In this document: piece by piece, positions 20,750-30,350 of the stretch | Layout: every line of letters starts with the position of its first letter | Numbering within the stretch: the stretch's first letter is position 1 | Source: Monoplex corrugatus | Taxonomy: Eukaryota > Mollusca > Gastropoda > Littorinimorpha > Ranellidae | Direction of reading: 5' to 3' | Length of the DNA: 64,000 nucleotides | NCBI GenBank assembly: GCA_030674185.1 | Contig: JAPXFY010000026.1 | Span: 39,328,392-39,392,391 of the forward strand | Position numbers and translations under genes: made by a program | Notes under the pieces: model-generated | Database searches by the model: none | Seen by the model: the letters and a program-made list of their open reading frames with translations, nothing else | Told to the model about the DNA's origin: nothing

Positions 20750-21342
20750 CACACACATACACACACACACACAGCTTCCGTTAGACCGACATATGCCGGT
20801 TTTTACCGGTGAACAGTAGGTTTGAACCGGCAAAAATGCACTGCTTCAGTATCCAGTACCGATAGACTCAAGAATTCGGCCCTAACCATTTGCTTACCCT
20901 ATTTATCGCTATAGTATCGAGGCAGCATCGCTGATGCCTACAGTTAGACGGCGGTCTAGCCGCCTGTAGAAACCAGATTAATTTTCTCCCTTCCTTTCAC
21001 ACGCTGCTGGCCCACACGTTGTTATGTTATCGCCAGGCAGGCTGAAAGCTGACGTGATGCAATTTTCAACTGGCCAAGCTGCCTCTTGACAGTCCACATC
21101 TGGTTATCGTTATATCCCTCCCTCCCCTCTGCTGCTCCTGCTCTCGATCTAACTAAAATCTTGCTCGGGAACAGCCGGGTATGTTACGAGAATGGGTTAT
21201 TCATGGTAGGCTACCGGCAATTTTAGCCCTAGAACCGATACAAATTTTGGCTGCCGGTAACCGGTACTGGTAGATTCTGGATGCTAGCGGAAACTCTGAC
21301 ACACACACACACACACACATTCACACACACACACACACACGC
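20664..21342. repeat. CA runs in LINE C 3' UTR, split by a MITE
   Basis: CA runs at about 20681-20773 and 21299-21342 are the two halves of one microsatellite separated by the hAT-like insertion. Short variants (CACT, CACG, CACCC) occur in both. Confidence 0.8.
20772..21298. mobile_element. hAT-like MITE within the CA run
   Basis: 527 bases with imperfect terminal inverted repeats: CAGCTTCCGTTAG at the left, CAGAGTTTCCGCTAG (reversed) at the right. ACACACAC lies on both sides, compatible with an 8-bp duplication but also with the surrounding microsatellite. Several inverted CCGGT words lie inside. No coding capacity. Class called from the CAG start and 8-bp flank only. Confidence 0.5.
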
Positions 21343-21479
21343 ACACCCACACACTCCTACGTTAACATAAAATGCCTAAAATATAAATCGTACATCAGCA
21401 GCCAACCCATTCTCGCATTCACACGAGGGAGCAGTTGAGTGACCCTAGGGCCGCATCATAGGCCTACAACACGTCTGCA

Positions 21480-24359
21480 TTAAGGATGGTGATAGCAGAC
21501 GGGACAAAAGAAAAGCGGTAAAGATTTCTTTTCCCAAGCTGGTACACGGAGTCTACGCCCCGAACGCAGAAACTGAAAGCAGTTCCGCAGTGGGTGCTTG
21601 TCATCAATCAAGATACTTTGGGCCTTCTTCTTGACTGTCTGACGGTGGATATCTGGCAAGGATTTCTGTTTTTTACCTATCACTTTACTAGCTGAATTTA
21701 CAATGCCATTTAATCTGGTCTTCTCTTTCACACGCAGATTCCCATACCAGGTCACGATATTAAAGGCTAAAATGCTTTCCACTAAAGATCTGTAAACAAG
21801 TTGTAAAACAGCAGAATCAACATCAAAACTCTTCAGTTTTCGAATGAGGTACATCCTCTGGTTAGCCTTTTTACAAATAAAATCAACGTGTTCACTGAAC
21901 TTCAAATCCCTGTCTAAAACTGTGCCCAAATATTTAAACGAGTCAACTTTTTCAACGTTTTCAGAATCAATTTGGACGGGGCGTAGCAGGGCGGGATCGC
22001 TCGCACGGTCTGTCCCAAAACAAATTTCTTTAGTCTTTTTGATATTCAGTTTTAGAAAACTTTCATCGAACCAGAGGGCAAGATTACTGATAAAATCAAA
22101 ATACTGAGAAAGAGAATGTTCATCTTTCATTCTAGCAATAAGGGCCATATCATCTGCAAACTTCACAAGTGCAAGAATGTTAGTGTTGCACGTCATTTCG
22201 TTGGTATAAATTGAAAATAAAACCGGGGAGAGAACGCAGCCCTGCGGCGCACCTGTATTTAAAACGAGTTCCTTAGACATAATGCCATCAATGCTGACTC
22301 TCTGTGGCCGACTGCATAGAAAAGAACGGATCCAGAGCACAAGGCCTGGGCTGACCTCGATGTCAAGAAGACGCTTGATCAGCAAGTGGGGTTGAAGCGT
22401 ATTAAACGCGGAACTAAAATCCATCATCAAGACCCGTACAAAGGTACCAGCTTTGTCAAGATGAGAGAACGCTAGATCAAGTAAGGTCAAGGTCGCATCT
22501 TCGACACCCCGCTTTGCCTTATAGGCAAACTGCAGGGGGTCCATGCGATCGGCCACAGAGGCCGTCAGCTGGTCACACACTATCCTTTCCATGCATTTAC
22601 AGATCACAGATGTCAAGGCCACCGGCCTGTAATCATTCATGTCTTTTGCATTTGGCTTTTTGGCAACAGGAATGATGGTAGATGTACGCCAGATTCTAGG
22701 AACAAAATGAAAGTTCATAAACAACTGAAACAAACGACTAAAAACAACACAAAGCTGACTAGAACATTCTTTTAAGACTTTTCCCCCCACCCCATCTGGT
22801 CCACTAGCTTTCCTTGGATTCAAACGAGAGAAAACTTTCTTTACCATGGCTTCTGAAACAGTGACATTATTGGGGGTAGTAAATAGAGGCTGACACACAC
22901 GTTCAATTTCACGAGAAAAGTCCTTGTTGTCAAAGCGTGCATAGAACGCATTTAGGTCATTGGAGAAAGAAACCGGGTCATCACACTTCACGCCTTGCTT
23001 TTTTACCTTCTTCCCCATCATCGTATTCAACCCATCCCATGCCGCCCTCCCATTCCCCTGTGTCAACTTTTCCTCCACTTTGTCCTTGTATTCCCTTTTA
23101 GCAACTTTACTTTTCCTTCTAAACTCCCTGTTTAACTCTTTTTGTCTTTCTTTATCCCCCTGTAAATAAGCCTTCTTTTTCTCTAATAAAATCTGCTTCA
23201 TTTCCTTATTAACCCAAGGCTTAGTGTTTGAATACACCTTTACTTCTTTTTTTGTGACAACATTCTCTTCACAAAAACGAACATACGATGTGACAGAGTC
23301 AGAAACAATGTCAAGATCATCCTCATCTTCGAAAAACACATTCCAGTCTGTGGTTTCAAAGCAACCCCTCAAAGTCTCTGCTGTCTCATAATCCCATTGA
23401 CTAACAGAACGTGTCTTTAACCCCTCCCTCTTTATTAACTGTTTATATTTGGGAAGCAGGTGAATGACATTGTGGTCCGATTTACCAAGGGGTGGCGAGT
23501 AGCGGTCTGTGTAGGCATCGTGAATGTTTACGAAACACTTGTCAAGGATGTTACCCATGCGTGTCGGATTTGTTACACACTGCTGGAGTTGAGGTAAGTG
23601 TTTGGACACATCGCACGTGTTAAAGTCACCTAACAACAACACGGGCTGGTCGGCTGACCTGCTGAGCGCACGATTATAGCACTCGGCGATGCTCTCTGCC
23701 GCTGCGTCGTCGTTCGGGCCTGGCACGTACGCTAAAATAACTGAAACCTGTGTGAATTCACGGGGCAGGTAGTGCGGGCGAAACGACACAGACAAAATCT
23801 CGCAGTCATGTGTACTGACAGTTTCCCTCACAGTTATGTTGGTAGCCCAGTCTTTGTTTACAAACATGATCAGTCCTCCCCCTATCTTTTTCTCTGTTTT
23901 CACTGTATCTCTGTCCAGTCTGACTGCTGTAAAACCATCAAGATCAGCGTTCTTCTCCCCTGACAGCCAAGTCTCGGTAACACAGATGATGTTACTGCGG
24001 CGATAGTCGCCGTCGTGTTGCACGAGCGCTGCCAACTCGTCCATCTTGTTGTTTACGGACCGGGCGTTAGTGAATGTCACAGTAGGCATAGGAAGCCTAG
24101 CCCCTCTACGACGTAGCCGATTCCTGACCCCTCCCCTGGACCCTCTCTTCTTCTGTCTGCCTTTCATTTCCCCATAGTCAATGTCTATGCTGGGAGCGAT
24201 CTTGGAAAGGGGGTGGTGCCTGAGGCTTAACATAAACTCACGAGTGTTAGCAGTGTTGGCAGTATCGCTATAAAAATGTCCGCCATTTTGGTTGTGACCG
24301 GTCTGCTGTGTACTCACAAGGACTCCTCGCATCGACGAAACAAGCAAACATAACGCCAC
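21480..24359 (-). CDS. LINE C ORF: endonuclease-reverse transcriptase, 959 residues open
   Basis: Residues about 94-300 are an apurinic-type endonuclease: N98 in TFTNARS, E129 in VTETWL, D245/N247 in LLGDFN, S294-D295-H296 in GKSDHN. Residues about 510-760 are the RT: DYRPVALTS, D647 in MMDFSSAFN, GAPQGCVLSP (703-712) and FADD (734-737). It nicks DNA and primes reverse transcription of its own RNA. The second copy at 25697-27691 shows the natural start 12 codons earlier (MCTMELRKCFVTVVALCLLV); one extra C near 24361 shifts it here. At the C-terminus a frame slip near 21525 hides the usual Rex1/CR1 ending: the neighbouring frame reads NLYRFSFVPSAITILN. Apart from these two slips the frame is open, so the copy is young. 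Confidence 0.92.
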   Translation of the reverse strand: MALCLLVSSMRGVLVSTQQTGHNQNGGHFYSDTANTANTREFMLSLRHHPLSKIAPSIDIDYGEMKGRQKKRGSRGGVRNRLRRRGARLPMPTVTFTNARSVNNKMDELAALVQHDGDYRRSNIICVTETWLSGEKNADLDGFTAVRLDRDTVKTEKKIGGGLIMFVNKDWATNITVRETVSTHDCEILSVSFRPHYLPREFTQVSVILAYVPGPNDDAAAESIAECYNRALSRSADQPVLLLGDFNTCDVSKHLPQLQQCVTNPTRMGNILDKCFVNIHDAYTDRYSPPLGKSDHNVIHLLPKYKQLIKREGLKTRSVSQWDYETAETLRGCFETTDWNVFFEDEDDLDIVSDSVTSYVRFCEENVVTKKEVKVYSNTKPWVNKEMKQILLEKKKAYLQGDKERQKELNREFRRKSKVAKREYKDKVEEKLTQGNGRAAWDGLNTMMGKKVKKQGVKCDDPVSFSNDLNAFYARFDNKDFSREIERVCQPLFTTPNNVTVSEAMVKKVFSRLNPRKASGPDGVGGKVLKECSSQLCVVFSRLFQLFMNFHFVPRIWRTSTIIPVAKKPNAKDMNDYRPVALTSVICKCMERIVCDQLTASVADRMDPLQFAYKAKRGVEDATLTLLDLAFSHLDKAGTFVRVLMMDFSSAFNTLQPHLLIKRLLDIEVSPGLVLWIRSFLCSRPQRVSIDGIMSKELVLNTGAPQGCVLSPVLFSIYTNEMTCNTNILALVKFADDMALIARMKDEHSLSQYFDFISNLALWFDESFLKLNIKKTKEICFGTDRASDPALLRPVQIDSENVEKVDSFKYLGTVLDRDLKFSEHVDFICKKANQRMYLIRKLKSFDVDSAVLQLVYRSLVESILAFNIVTWYGNLRVKEKTRLNGIVNSASKVIGKKQKSLPDIHRQTVKKKAQSILIDDKHPLRNCFQFLRSGRRLRVPAWEKKSLPLFFCPVCYHHP

Positions 24360-24511
24360 CCACAGTCACAAAACACTTTCTCAGTTCCATCGTGCACATG
24401 CTTGCAGACTTTCAGGCACTGTCCTCACGCAGAACATAACAAAAAAAAATGTCATCCACCGGAGCTCTTTCTGTGCTGCTAGGGTCGCTTACAGAGTCGC
24501 GCCCCCTATAT

Positions 24512-24809
24512 CAACATCATTCAGGTGTATGCACCAACATCCGCAAGTACTCAGGAAGACATCGACAACTTCTACGAAGTATTAGAGATGGCCAAAGTCC
24601 AATGTAAATCACAAGAAGTTACTGTAATAATGGGAGATTTTAATGCTAAAGTGGGAAAGAATAGGGTGGATGATATAGTTGGACCTATGGCCTTGGTACG
24701 CAAAATGAAAGGGGTGAGAAACTTGTAGAATGGGCACAGATGAATGAGTTCATAGTAGGAAACACCTGGTTTGTGCAACCAAACAGAAGAAAATGGACTT
24801 GGATGACAA
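24512..24809 (+). pseudogene. RTE-B endonuclease, middle part (duplicate of 27804-28102)
   Basis: NIIQVYAPTSASTQEDIDNF then VTVIMGDFNAKVGKNR. Differs from the copy at 27804 by one missing C (GGACCTATGG versus GGACCTCATGG) that breaks the frame. Ends where sequence quality collapses. Confidence 0.8.
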
Positions 24810-25701
24810 AATAAAATTTTTGGGCTTGATGGAGGGGAAAGGGGGAAAGGGCAAAAAAAAAACGAAGAGATCTACGGGAAAGATAAAAAAGGGAAAAATC
24901 AGGAATAGGTGCAATAAAGGCAAAGGAAGTTTGGGTTGAAAACAAAGTGAAAAAGAAATGGGAAGACTGACCCCAAAAAGGGGATCTCAGGGTTGTACAG
25001 AAGAATTGAAAAAATTTGTCCCCCGGAAAAAAAATACTGCACATCATCTGGGTTTTTGAAATTGAAAGATGGAAAGCCCCCATCATTGAAAAAAAACCCA
25101 AAAAATTGGTAGATGGGGGGGGAGTACATTAAAGACTTTCGAGGGGTGACAAAAAAACGAAGAAAACCCTTATAAAAAAAAACTTTGAAGGCCCCTTTAT
25201 AAAGAAAAAATGAAGTTTTGAGCGGCATGAAAAAGATGAAACCAAAAAGGAAAAAGCCCCGGACCCGACAAAAATTACTACAAAAGATTTATTGAAGCCC
25301 TGGAGGAATTTGGGATAGAAAAAAAAAAACAGTCCTCCTAAATTAAAATTTCGACACTGGGGAAAAAACCCCCAAAAATTTTGTCAAATCAATTTTTTAT
25401 TGCACTTCCCAAAAAAAAAACAGGGGCTATAGAATGCGGAAAAATCCATCGCACAAAACAGTTTTTTTGAGTCATGAACAAAAAAACCAGTTAAGAATAA
25501 TCATGTGGGACAAGGAATAGAACAAAAGAGAAAATAGCAGAAGAACAGTGTTGGGGTTTTTGGAGGGAAAAGGGAAATATTAATGCCCTATACATCCTAA
25601 GAATATCATAGAAGGTCAAATGAGGGGAAAAAGGTTTGTATTTATTTCTTTGTTTATACATCAAAGGGTTTTTAAAAGGGTAAAAAAAGGGGGAATTTAT
25701 A
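24810..25701. other. Homopolymer-smeared copy of RTE-B RT region (assembly fault)
   Basis: Aligns in order to 28478-29310 but nearly every short run is lengthened and neighbouring bases replaced (for example GGAGGAAAGGAGGAAGG becomes GGAGGGGAAAGGGGGAAAGG). The piece corresponding to 28103-28470 is skipped at a GGATGA match. It ends at 25701 in an abrupt jump into the middle of LINE C. This is the pattern of a low-quality read tail joined to another contig, not of evolution. No gene should be called here. Confidence 0.85.
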
Positions 25702-27691
25702 CGGAACTAAAATCCATCATCAAGACCCGTACAAAGGTACCAGCTTTGTCAAGATGAGAGAACGCTAGATCAAGTAAGGTCAAGGTCGCATCTTCGACAC
25801 CCCGCTTTGCCTTATAGGCAAACTGCAGGGGGTCCATGCGATCGGCCACAGAGGCCGTCAGCTGGTCACACACTATCCTTTCCATGCATTTACAGATCAC
25901 AGATGTCAAGGCCACCGGCCTGTAATCATTCATGTCTTTTGCATTTGGCTTTTTGGCAACAGGAATGATGGTAGATGTACGCCAGATTCTAGGAACAAAA
26001 TGAAAGTTCATAAACAACTGAAACAAACGACTAAAAACAACACAAAGCTGACTAGAACATTCTTTTAAGACTTTTCCCCCCACCCCATCTGGTCCACTAG
26101 CTTTCCTTGGATTCAAACGAGAGAAAACTTTCTTTACCATGGCTTCTGAAACAGTGACATTATTGGGGGTAGTAAATAGAGGCTGACACACACGTTCAAT
26201 TTCACGAGAAAAGTCCTTGTTGTCAAAGCGTGCATAGAACGCATTTAGGTCATTGGAGAAAGAAACCGGGTCATCACACTTCACGCCTTGCTTTTTTACC
26301 TTCTTCCCCATCATCGTATTCAACCCATCCCATGCCGCCCTCCCATTCCCCTGTGTCAACTTTTCCTCCACTTTGTCCTTGTATTCCCTTTTAGCAACTT
26401 TACTTTTCCTTCTAAACTCCCTGTTTAACTCTTTTTGTCTTTCTTTATCCCCCTGTAAATAAGCCTTCTTTTTCTCTAATAAAATCTGCTTCATTTCCTT
26501 ATTAACCCAAGGCTTAGTGTTTGAATACACCTTTACTTCTTTTTTTGTGACAACATTCTCTTCACAAAAACGAACATACGATGTGACAGAGTCAGAAACA
26601 ATGTCAAGATCATCCTCATCTTCGAAAAACACATTCCAGTCTGTGGTTTCAAAGCAACCCCTCAAAGTCTCTGCTGTCTCATAATCCCATTGACTAACAG
26701 AACGTGTCTTTAACCCCTCCCTCTTTATTAACTGTTTATATTTGGGAAGCAGGTGAATGACATTGTGGTCCGATTTACCAAGGGGTGGCGAGTAGCGGTC
26801 TGTGTAGGCATCGTGAATGTTTACGAAACACTTGTCAAGGATGTTACCCATGCGTGTCGGATTTGTTACACACTGCTGGAGTTGAGGTAAGTGTTTGGAC
26901 ACATCGCACGTGTTAAAGTCACCTAACAACAACACGGGCTGGTCGGCTGACCTGCTGAGCGCACGATTATAGCACTCGGCGATGCTCTCTGCCGCTGCGT
27001 CGTCGTTCGGGCCTGGCACGTACGCTAAAATAACTGAAACCTGTGTGAATTCACGGGGCAGGTAGTGCGGGCGAAACGACACAGACAAAATCTCGCAGTC
27101 ATGTGTACTGACAGTTTCCCTCACAGTTATGTTGGTAGCCCAGTCTTTGTTTACAAACATGATCAGTCCTCCCCCTATCTTTTTCTCTGTTTTCACTGTA
27201 TCTCTGTCCAGTCTGACTGCTGTAAAACCATCAAGATCAGCGTTCTTCTCCCCTGACAGCCAAGTCTCGGTAACACAGATGATGTTACTGCGGCGATAGT
27301 CGCCGTCGTGTTGCACGAGCGCTGCCAACTCGTCCATCTTGTTGTTTACGGACCGGGCGTTAGTGAATGTCACAGTAGGCATAGGAAGCCTAGCCCCTCT
27401 ACGACGTAGCCGATTCCTGACCCCTCCCCTGGACCCTCTCTTCTTCTGTCTGCCTTTCATTTCCCCATAGTCAATGTCTATGCTGGGAGCGATCTTGGAA
27501 AGGGGGTGGTGCCTGAGGCTTAACATAAACTCACGAGTGTTAGCAGTGTTGGCAGTATCGCTATAAAAATGTCCGCCATTTTGGTTGTGACCGGTCTGCT
27601 GTGTACTCACAAGGACTCCTCGCATCGACGAAACAAGCAAACATAACGCCACCACAGTCACAAAACACTTTCTCAGTTCCATCGTGCACAT
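25697..27691 (-). CDS. LINE C ORF, duplicate, truncated in the RT
   Basis: Starts MCTMELRKCFVTVVALCLLV (hydrophobic, signal-like N-terminus), then is the same as the 21480-24359 product through the endonuclease and the RT up to MMDFSS, where the assembly join cuts it. It lacks the PQG, FADD and thumb parts. It supplies the better version of the N-terminus. Confidence 0.85.
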   Translation of the reverse strand: MCTMELRKCFVTVVALCLLVSSMRGVLVSTQQTGHNQNGGHFYSDTANTANTREFMLSLRHHPLSKIAPSIDIDYGEMKGRQKKRGSRGGVRNRLRRRGARLPMPTVTFTNARSVNNKMDELAALVQHDGDYRRSNIICVTETWLSGEKNADLDGFTAVRLDRDTVKTEKKIGGGLIMFVNKDWATNITVRETVSTHDCEILSVSFRPHYLPREFTQVSVILAYVPGPNDDAAAESIAECYNRALSRSADQPVLLLGDFNTCDVSKHLPQLQQCVTNPTRMGNILDKCFVNIHDAYTDRYSPPLGKSDHNVIHLLPKYKQLIKREGLKTRSVSQWDYETAETLRGCFETTDWNVFFEDEDDLDIVSDSVTSYVRFCEENVVTKKEVKVYSNTKPWVNKEMKQILLEKKKAYLQGDKERQKELNREFRRKSKVAKREYKDKVEEKLTQGNGRAAWDGLNTMMGKKVKKQGVKCDDPVSFSNDLNAFYARFDNKDFSREIERVCQPLFTTPNNVTVSEAMVKKVFSRLNPRKASGPDGVGGKVLKECSSQLCVVFSRLFQLFMNFHFVPRIWRTSTIIPVAKKPNAKDMNDYRPVALTSVICKCMERIVCDQLTASVADRMDPLQFAYKAKRGVEDATLTLLDLAFSHLDKAGTFVRVLMMDFSSV

Positions 27692-27800
27692 GCTTGCAGA
27701 CTTTCAGGCACTGTCCTCACGCAGAACATAACAAAAAAAAATGTCATCCACCGGAGCTCTTTCTGTGCTGCTAGGGTCGCTTACAGAGTCGCGCCCCCTA
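25702..27800 (-). mobile_element. LINE C second copy, 5' part (probable duplicate of 22409-24507)
   Basis: Identical by eye to 22409-24507 except for one C indel near 24361/27653, including the flanking RTE-B junction (CCCTATATCAACATC). Its low-coordinate end is not a LINE end but the join described above. Most likely the same physical locus assembled twice. Confidence 0.85.
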
Positions 27801-27803
27801 TAT

Positions 27804-28317
27804 CAACATCATTCAGGTGTATGCACCAACATCCGCAAGTACTCAGGAAGACATCGACAACTTCTACGAAGTATTAGAGATGGCCAAAGTCCAATGTAAA
27901 TCACAAGAAGTTACTGTAATAATGGGAGATTTTAATGCTAAAGTGGGAAAGAATAGGGTGGATGATATAGTTGGACCTCATGGCCTTGGTACGCAAAATG
28001 AAAGGGGTGAGAAACTTGTAGAATGGGCACAGATGAATGAGTTCATAGTAGGAAACACCTGGTTTGTGCAACCAAACAGAAGAAAATGGACTTGGATGAG
28101 TCCAGGAGATAATACCAAAAATCCGATTGACTACATCCTGATCAACAAAAGATTTAGAATTTTTTTACTGTCAGCAAAAGCACTACCAGGCGCAGACTGC
28201 AACAGTGACCACAATCCTGTAGTGGGAAGATTTAGACTGAAATTGAGGAAAAGGAAACAGACCAAAAACAACATCAAATTAAACCTTGGACTCTTAAGGA
28301 CAGATGAAGTGATACGT
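27804..28317 (+). pseudogene. RTE-B endonuclease, C-terminal two thirds
   Basis: One open stretch: VYAPTSASTQEDIDNFYEVL, IMGDFNAKVGKNRVDDIVGP, WAQMNEFIVGNTWFVQPNRR, NPIDYILINKRF and ADCNSDHNPVVGRFRLKLRK with catalytic Asp-His. This part has no break until a stop at 28315-28317. Together with 20310-20532 it forms the RTE-B endonuclease. Confidence 0.9.
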
Positions 28318-30329
28318 TAAAAATTTAATGTACATGTTCAAAACAAATTCAGTGCTCTGGAAGACGCTCGTGACAGTGAGGAACATTGGACAAAGTTGAG
28401 GAATTCGATAAATGAAGCTTGTGAGGAAATCCCTAGGGCAGATAGAAAAGCAAAAAAGAGCTGGATGACTAATGAAATTTTGGGCTTGATGGAGGAAAGG
28501 AGGAAGGCAAAAACAAACGAAGAGATCTACAGGAAGATAAACAAGGAGATCAGGAATAGGTGCAATGAAGCTAAGGAAGCTTGGCTGAAAACAAAGTGCA
28601 AAGAAATAGAAGACTGACACAAAACGGATCCTCAGGGTATGTACAGAAGAATTGAAGAAATTGTCCACAGGAAAAAATACATGCACATCATCTGGGTGCT
28701 TGAAATTGAAAGATGGCACGCTCATCATTGAAAAGGACAAAATATTAGGTAGATGGGGAGAGTACATTAAAGACCTTTCTGAGGATGACAGAAACGAAGA
28801 ACACATTATAAAAAAGAACTTTGAAGGACCACTCATAATGAAAGATGAAGTTAGAGCGGCACTGAAAAAGATGAAATCAGGAAAAGCCCCAGGACAGACA
28901 ACATTACAACAGAGATGATTGAAGCCCTGGAGGAATTTGGCATAGAAAAAATAACAGTCCTCCTATATTAAATTTACGACACTGGAAAAATCCCCAAAGA
29001 TATGTCAAAATCAATTTTCATTGCACTTCCAAAGAAGACAGGGGCTATAGAATGCGAACTCCATCGCACAATCAGTTTGATGAGTCATGTAACAAAAATC
29101 CTGTTAAGAATAATCATGATGAGGACAAGGAATAGAATCAAAAGAGAAATAGCAGAAGAACAGTGTGGATTTGTGGAGGGGAAAGGAACTATTAATGCCA
29201 CATACATCCTAAGAACTATCATAGAGAGGTCAAATGAGATGAATAAGGATTTGTATTTATGCTTTGTTGACTACATCAAGGCTTTCAATCGGGTAAGACA
29301 TGATGAATTGATCAACCAACTGGAGAGACTCAATATTAATGGAAAAGATCTACGAATAATCAGAAATATGTACTGGGAACAAACAGCTGCAATGAGAATA
29401 GAAAACAATGTAAGCTCTTTCCAAAACATCGAAAGATGAGTCAGACAGGGTTGTGTTTTGTCACCAGATCTGTTTTCACTTTACAGCGAAAACATCATGA
29501 GAAACCTAGAAGAAGACCCTGGATTAAAGTTTGGAGGGGAAATGATAAACATTCGATACGCAGATGACACCGTGCTAATTGCAGAAAGTGAAAGGGACCT
29601 ACAAAACCTTGTGAATATACTAGAAATAGAAAGCAAAGGTAAAGGGCTGGAACTAAACAGCAGGAAGACTGAAGTCATGGTGATCAGTAAAAAACATGAA
29701 ATTCCCTCATGGAAAATAACAGCAAATTGCACAACCTTGACACAAGTTGATAAATTCAAATACCTGGGAACGATCATTTCATCAGACGGCAGATGTACAT
29801 CAGAAATAGCCAGCAGAATCAGCCAAGCCAAAACAGCATTTGGGAAGATGACAGGCATTCTTACCAACAAATGCCTATCAATTAACATCAGGAAGTGAGT
29901 TCTTGAATGTTATATAGAACCAATACTGTTGTACGGATGTGAGGCGTGGACAGTCAATAAACAAAGCCAGAACAAGATTGAGGCAGCCGAGATGTTGTTT
30001 CTAAGAAGAATGTTGAGAGTTCCATGGACAGCAAAGAAAACAAACGAGACAGTCTTGATGTAGGCAGACACAAGTAGATCACTCATAAGGAAGATTAGGA
30101 AAAGACAGGCAACATTTATAGGCCATTTTATGAGGAAGGGGGTTTGGAGCACCTGGTCACAACAGGAAAGCTGGAGGGAAAGAGAGCACCGTGTAGACCC
30201 AGGGATAAAATGCTGGATGGACTTGCAGAGTGGCTGGGGACGAGGGGGGTGGGAGAGATGCTAGGGGCAACGAGAGATAGAGACAGATGGAAGTCCATGA
30301 TCGCCAACGCCATGTGGCAGGGCACCTGA
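28318..30329 (+). pseudogene. RTE-B linker, reverse transcriptase and C-terminal domain
   Basis: Linker frames (28396-28617, 28652-28918) lead to the RT: KDEVRAALKKMKSGKAPG, LHRTISLMSHVTKILLR, CFVDYIKAFNRVRHDELI (29002-29439), an in-frame TGA where Gly normally precedes VRQGC, then VRQGCVLSPDLFSLYSE and IRYADDTVLIAE (29458-29898). After two more stops comes the RTE C-terminal block CEAWTVNKQ, RMLRVPWTAKKTNETVL, FIGHFMRKG and WKSMIANAMWQGT ending at 30329 before the GAT tail. Stops and a few shifts make it inactive. Confidence 0.88.
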
Positions 30330-30340
30330 TGATGATGATG

Positions 30341-30350
30341 ACCCTATAAT
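30341..30350. repeat. Target-site duplication of RTE-B, right copy
   Basis: ACCCTATAAT, identical to 20300-20309. Confidence 0.9.

Larger units (their letters stand above)
20533..24507 (-). mobile_element. LINE C: CR1/Rex1-like non-LTR element, near full length
   Basis: About 3975 bases. On the minus strand it starts GGGGGCGCGACTCTGTAAGC, has a short leader, one long ORF (endonuclease plus RT) and a 3' UTR of about 950 bases ending AATAAAG then (AATTC)n repeats at 20533-20550. The flanks share only ATAT (20529-20532 and 24508-24511), joining RTE-B as GGATAT|CAACATC. The short pentamer tail and lack of RNase H fit CR1/L2/Rex1 relatives. CA runs occur in the 3' UTR around a MITE. Confidence 0.9.
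20310..30340 (+). mobile_element. RTE-B LINE inserted into LINE B, split by LINE C
   Basis: Begins inside the endonuclease (5'-truncated, MERLNIGILGQGEVRWKGAG), is interrupted at 20533 by LINE C, resumes at 24508 (and again, by assembly duplication, at 27801), and ends with the C-terminal block and a GATGATGATG tail at 30329-30340. The target duplication flanks it exactly. Opposite orientation to LINE B. Confidence 0.92.

Noticed and set aside
24572..25228. Phe-rich minus-strand frames in the A/G-rich stretch
   Set aside because: Produced by corrupted consensus over an RTE copy; not genes.
27570..27590. AAAATGGCGGAC as a second YY1 site, in LINE C
   Set aside because: Lies inside the ORF (NQNGGHF codons), not at the element 5' end, and is a weaker match.
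25702..27800. A second, independent LINE C insertion
   Set aside because: It has the same RTE-B junction and almost no differences, and its other end is an assembly join rather than an element end.
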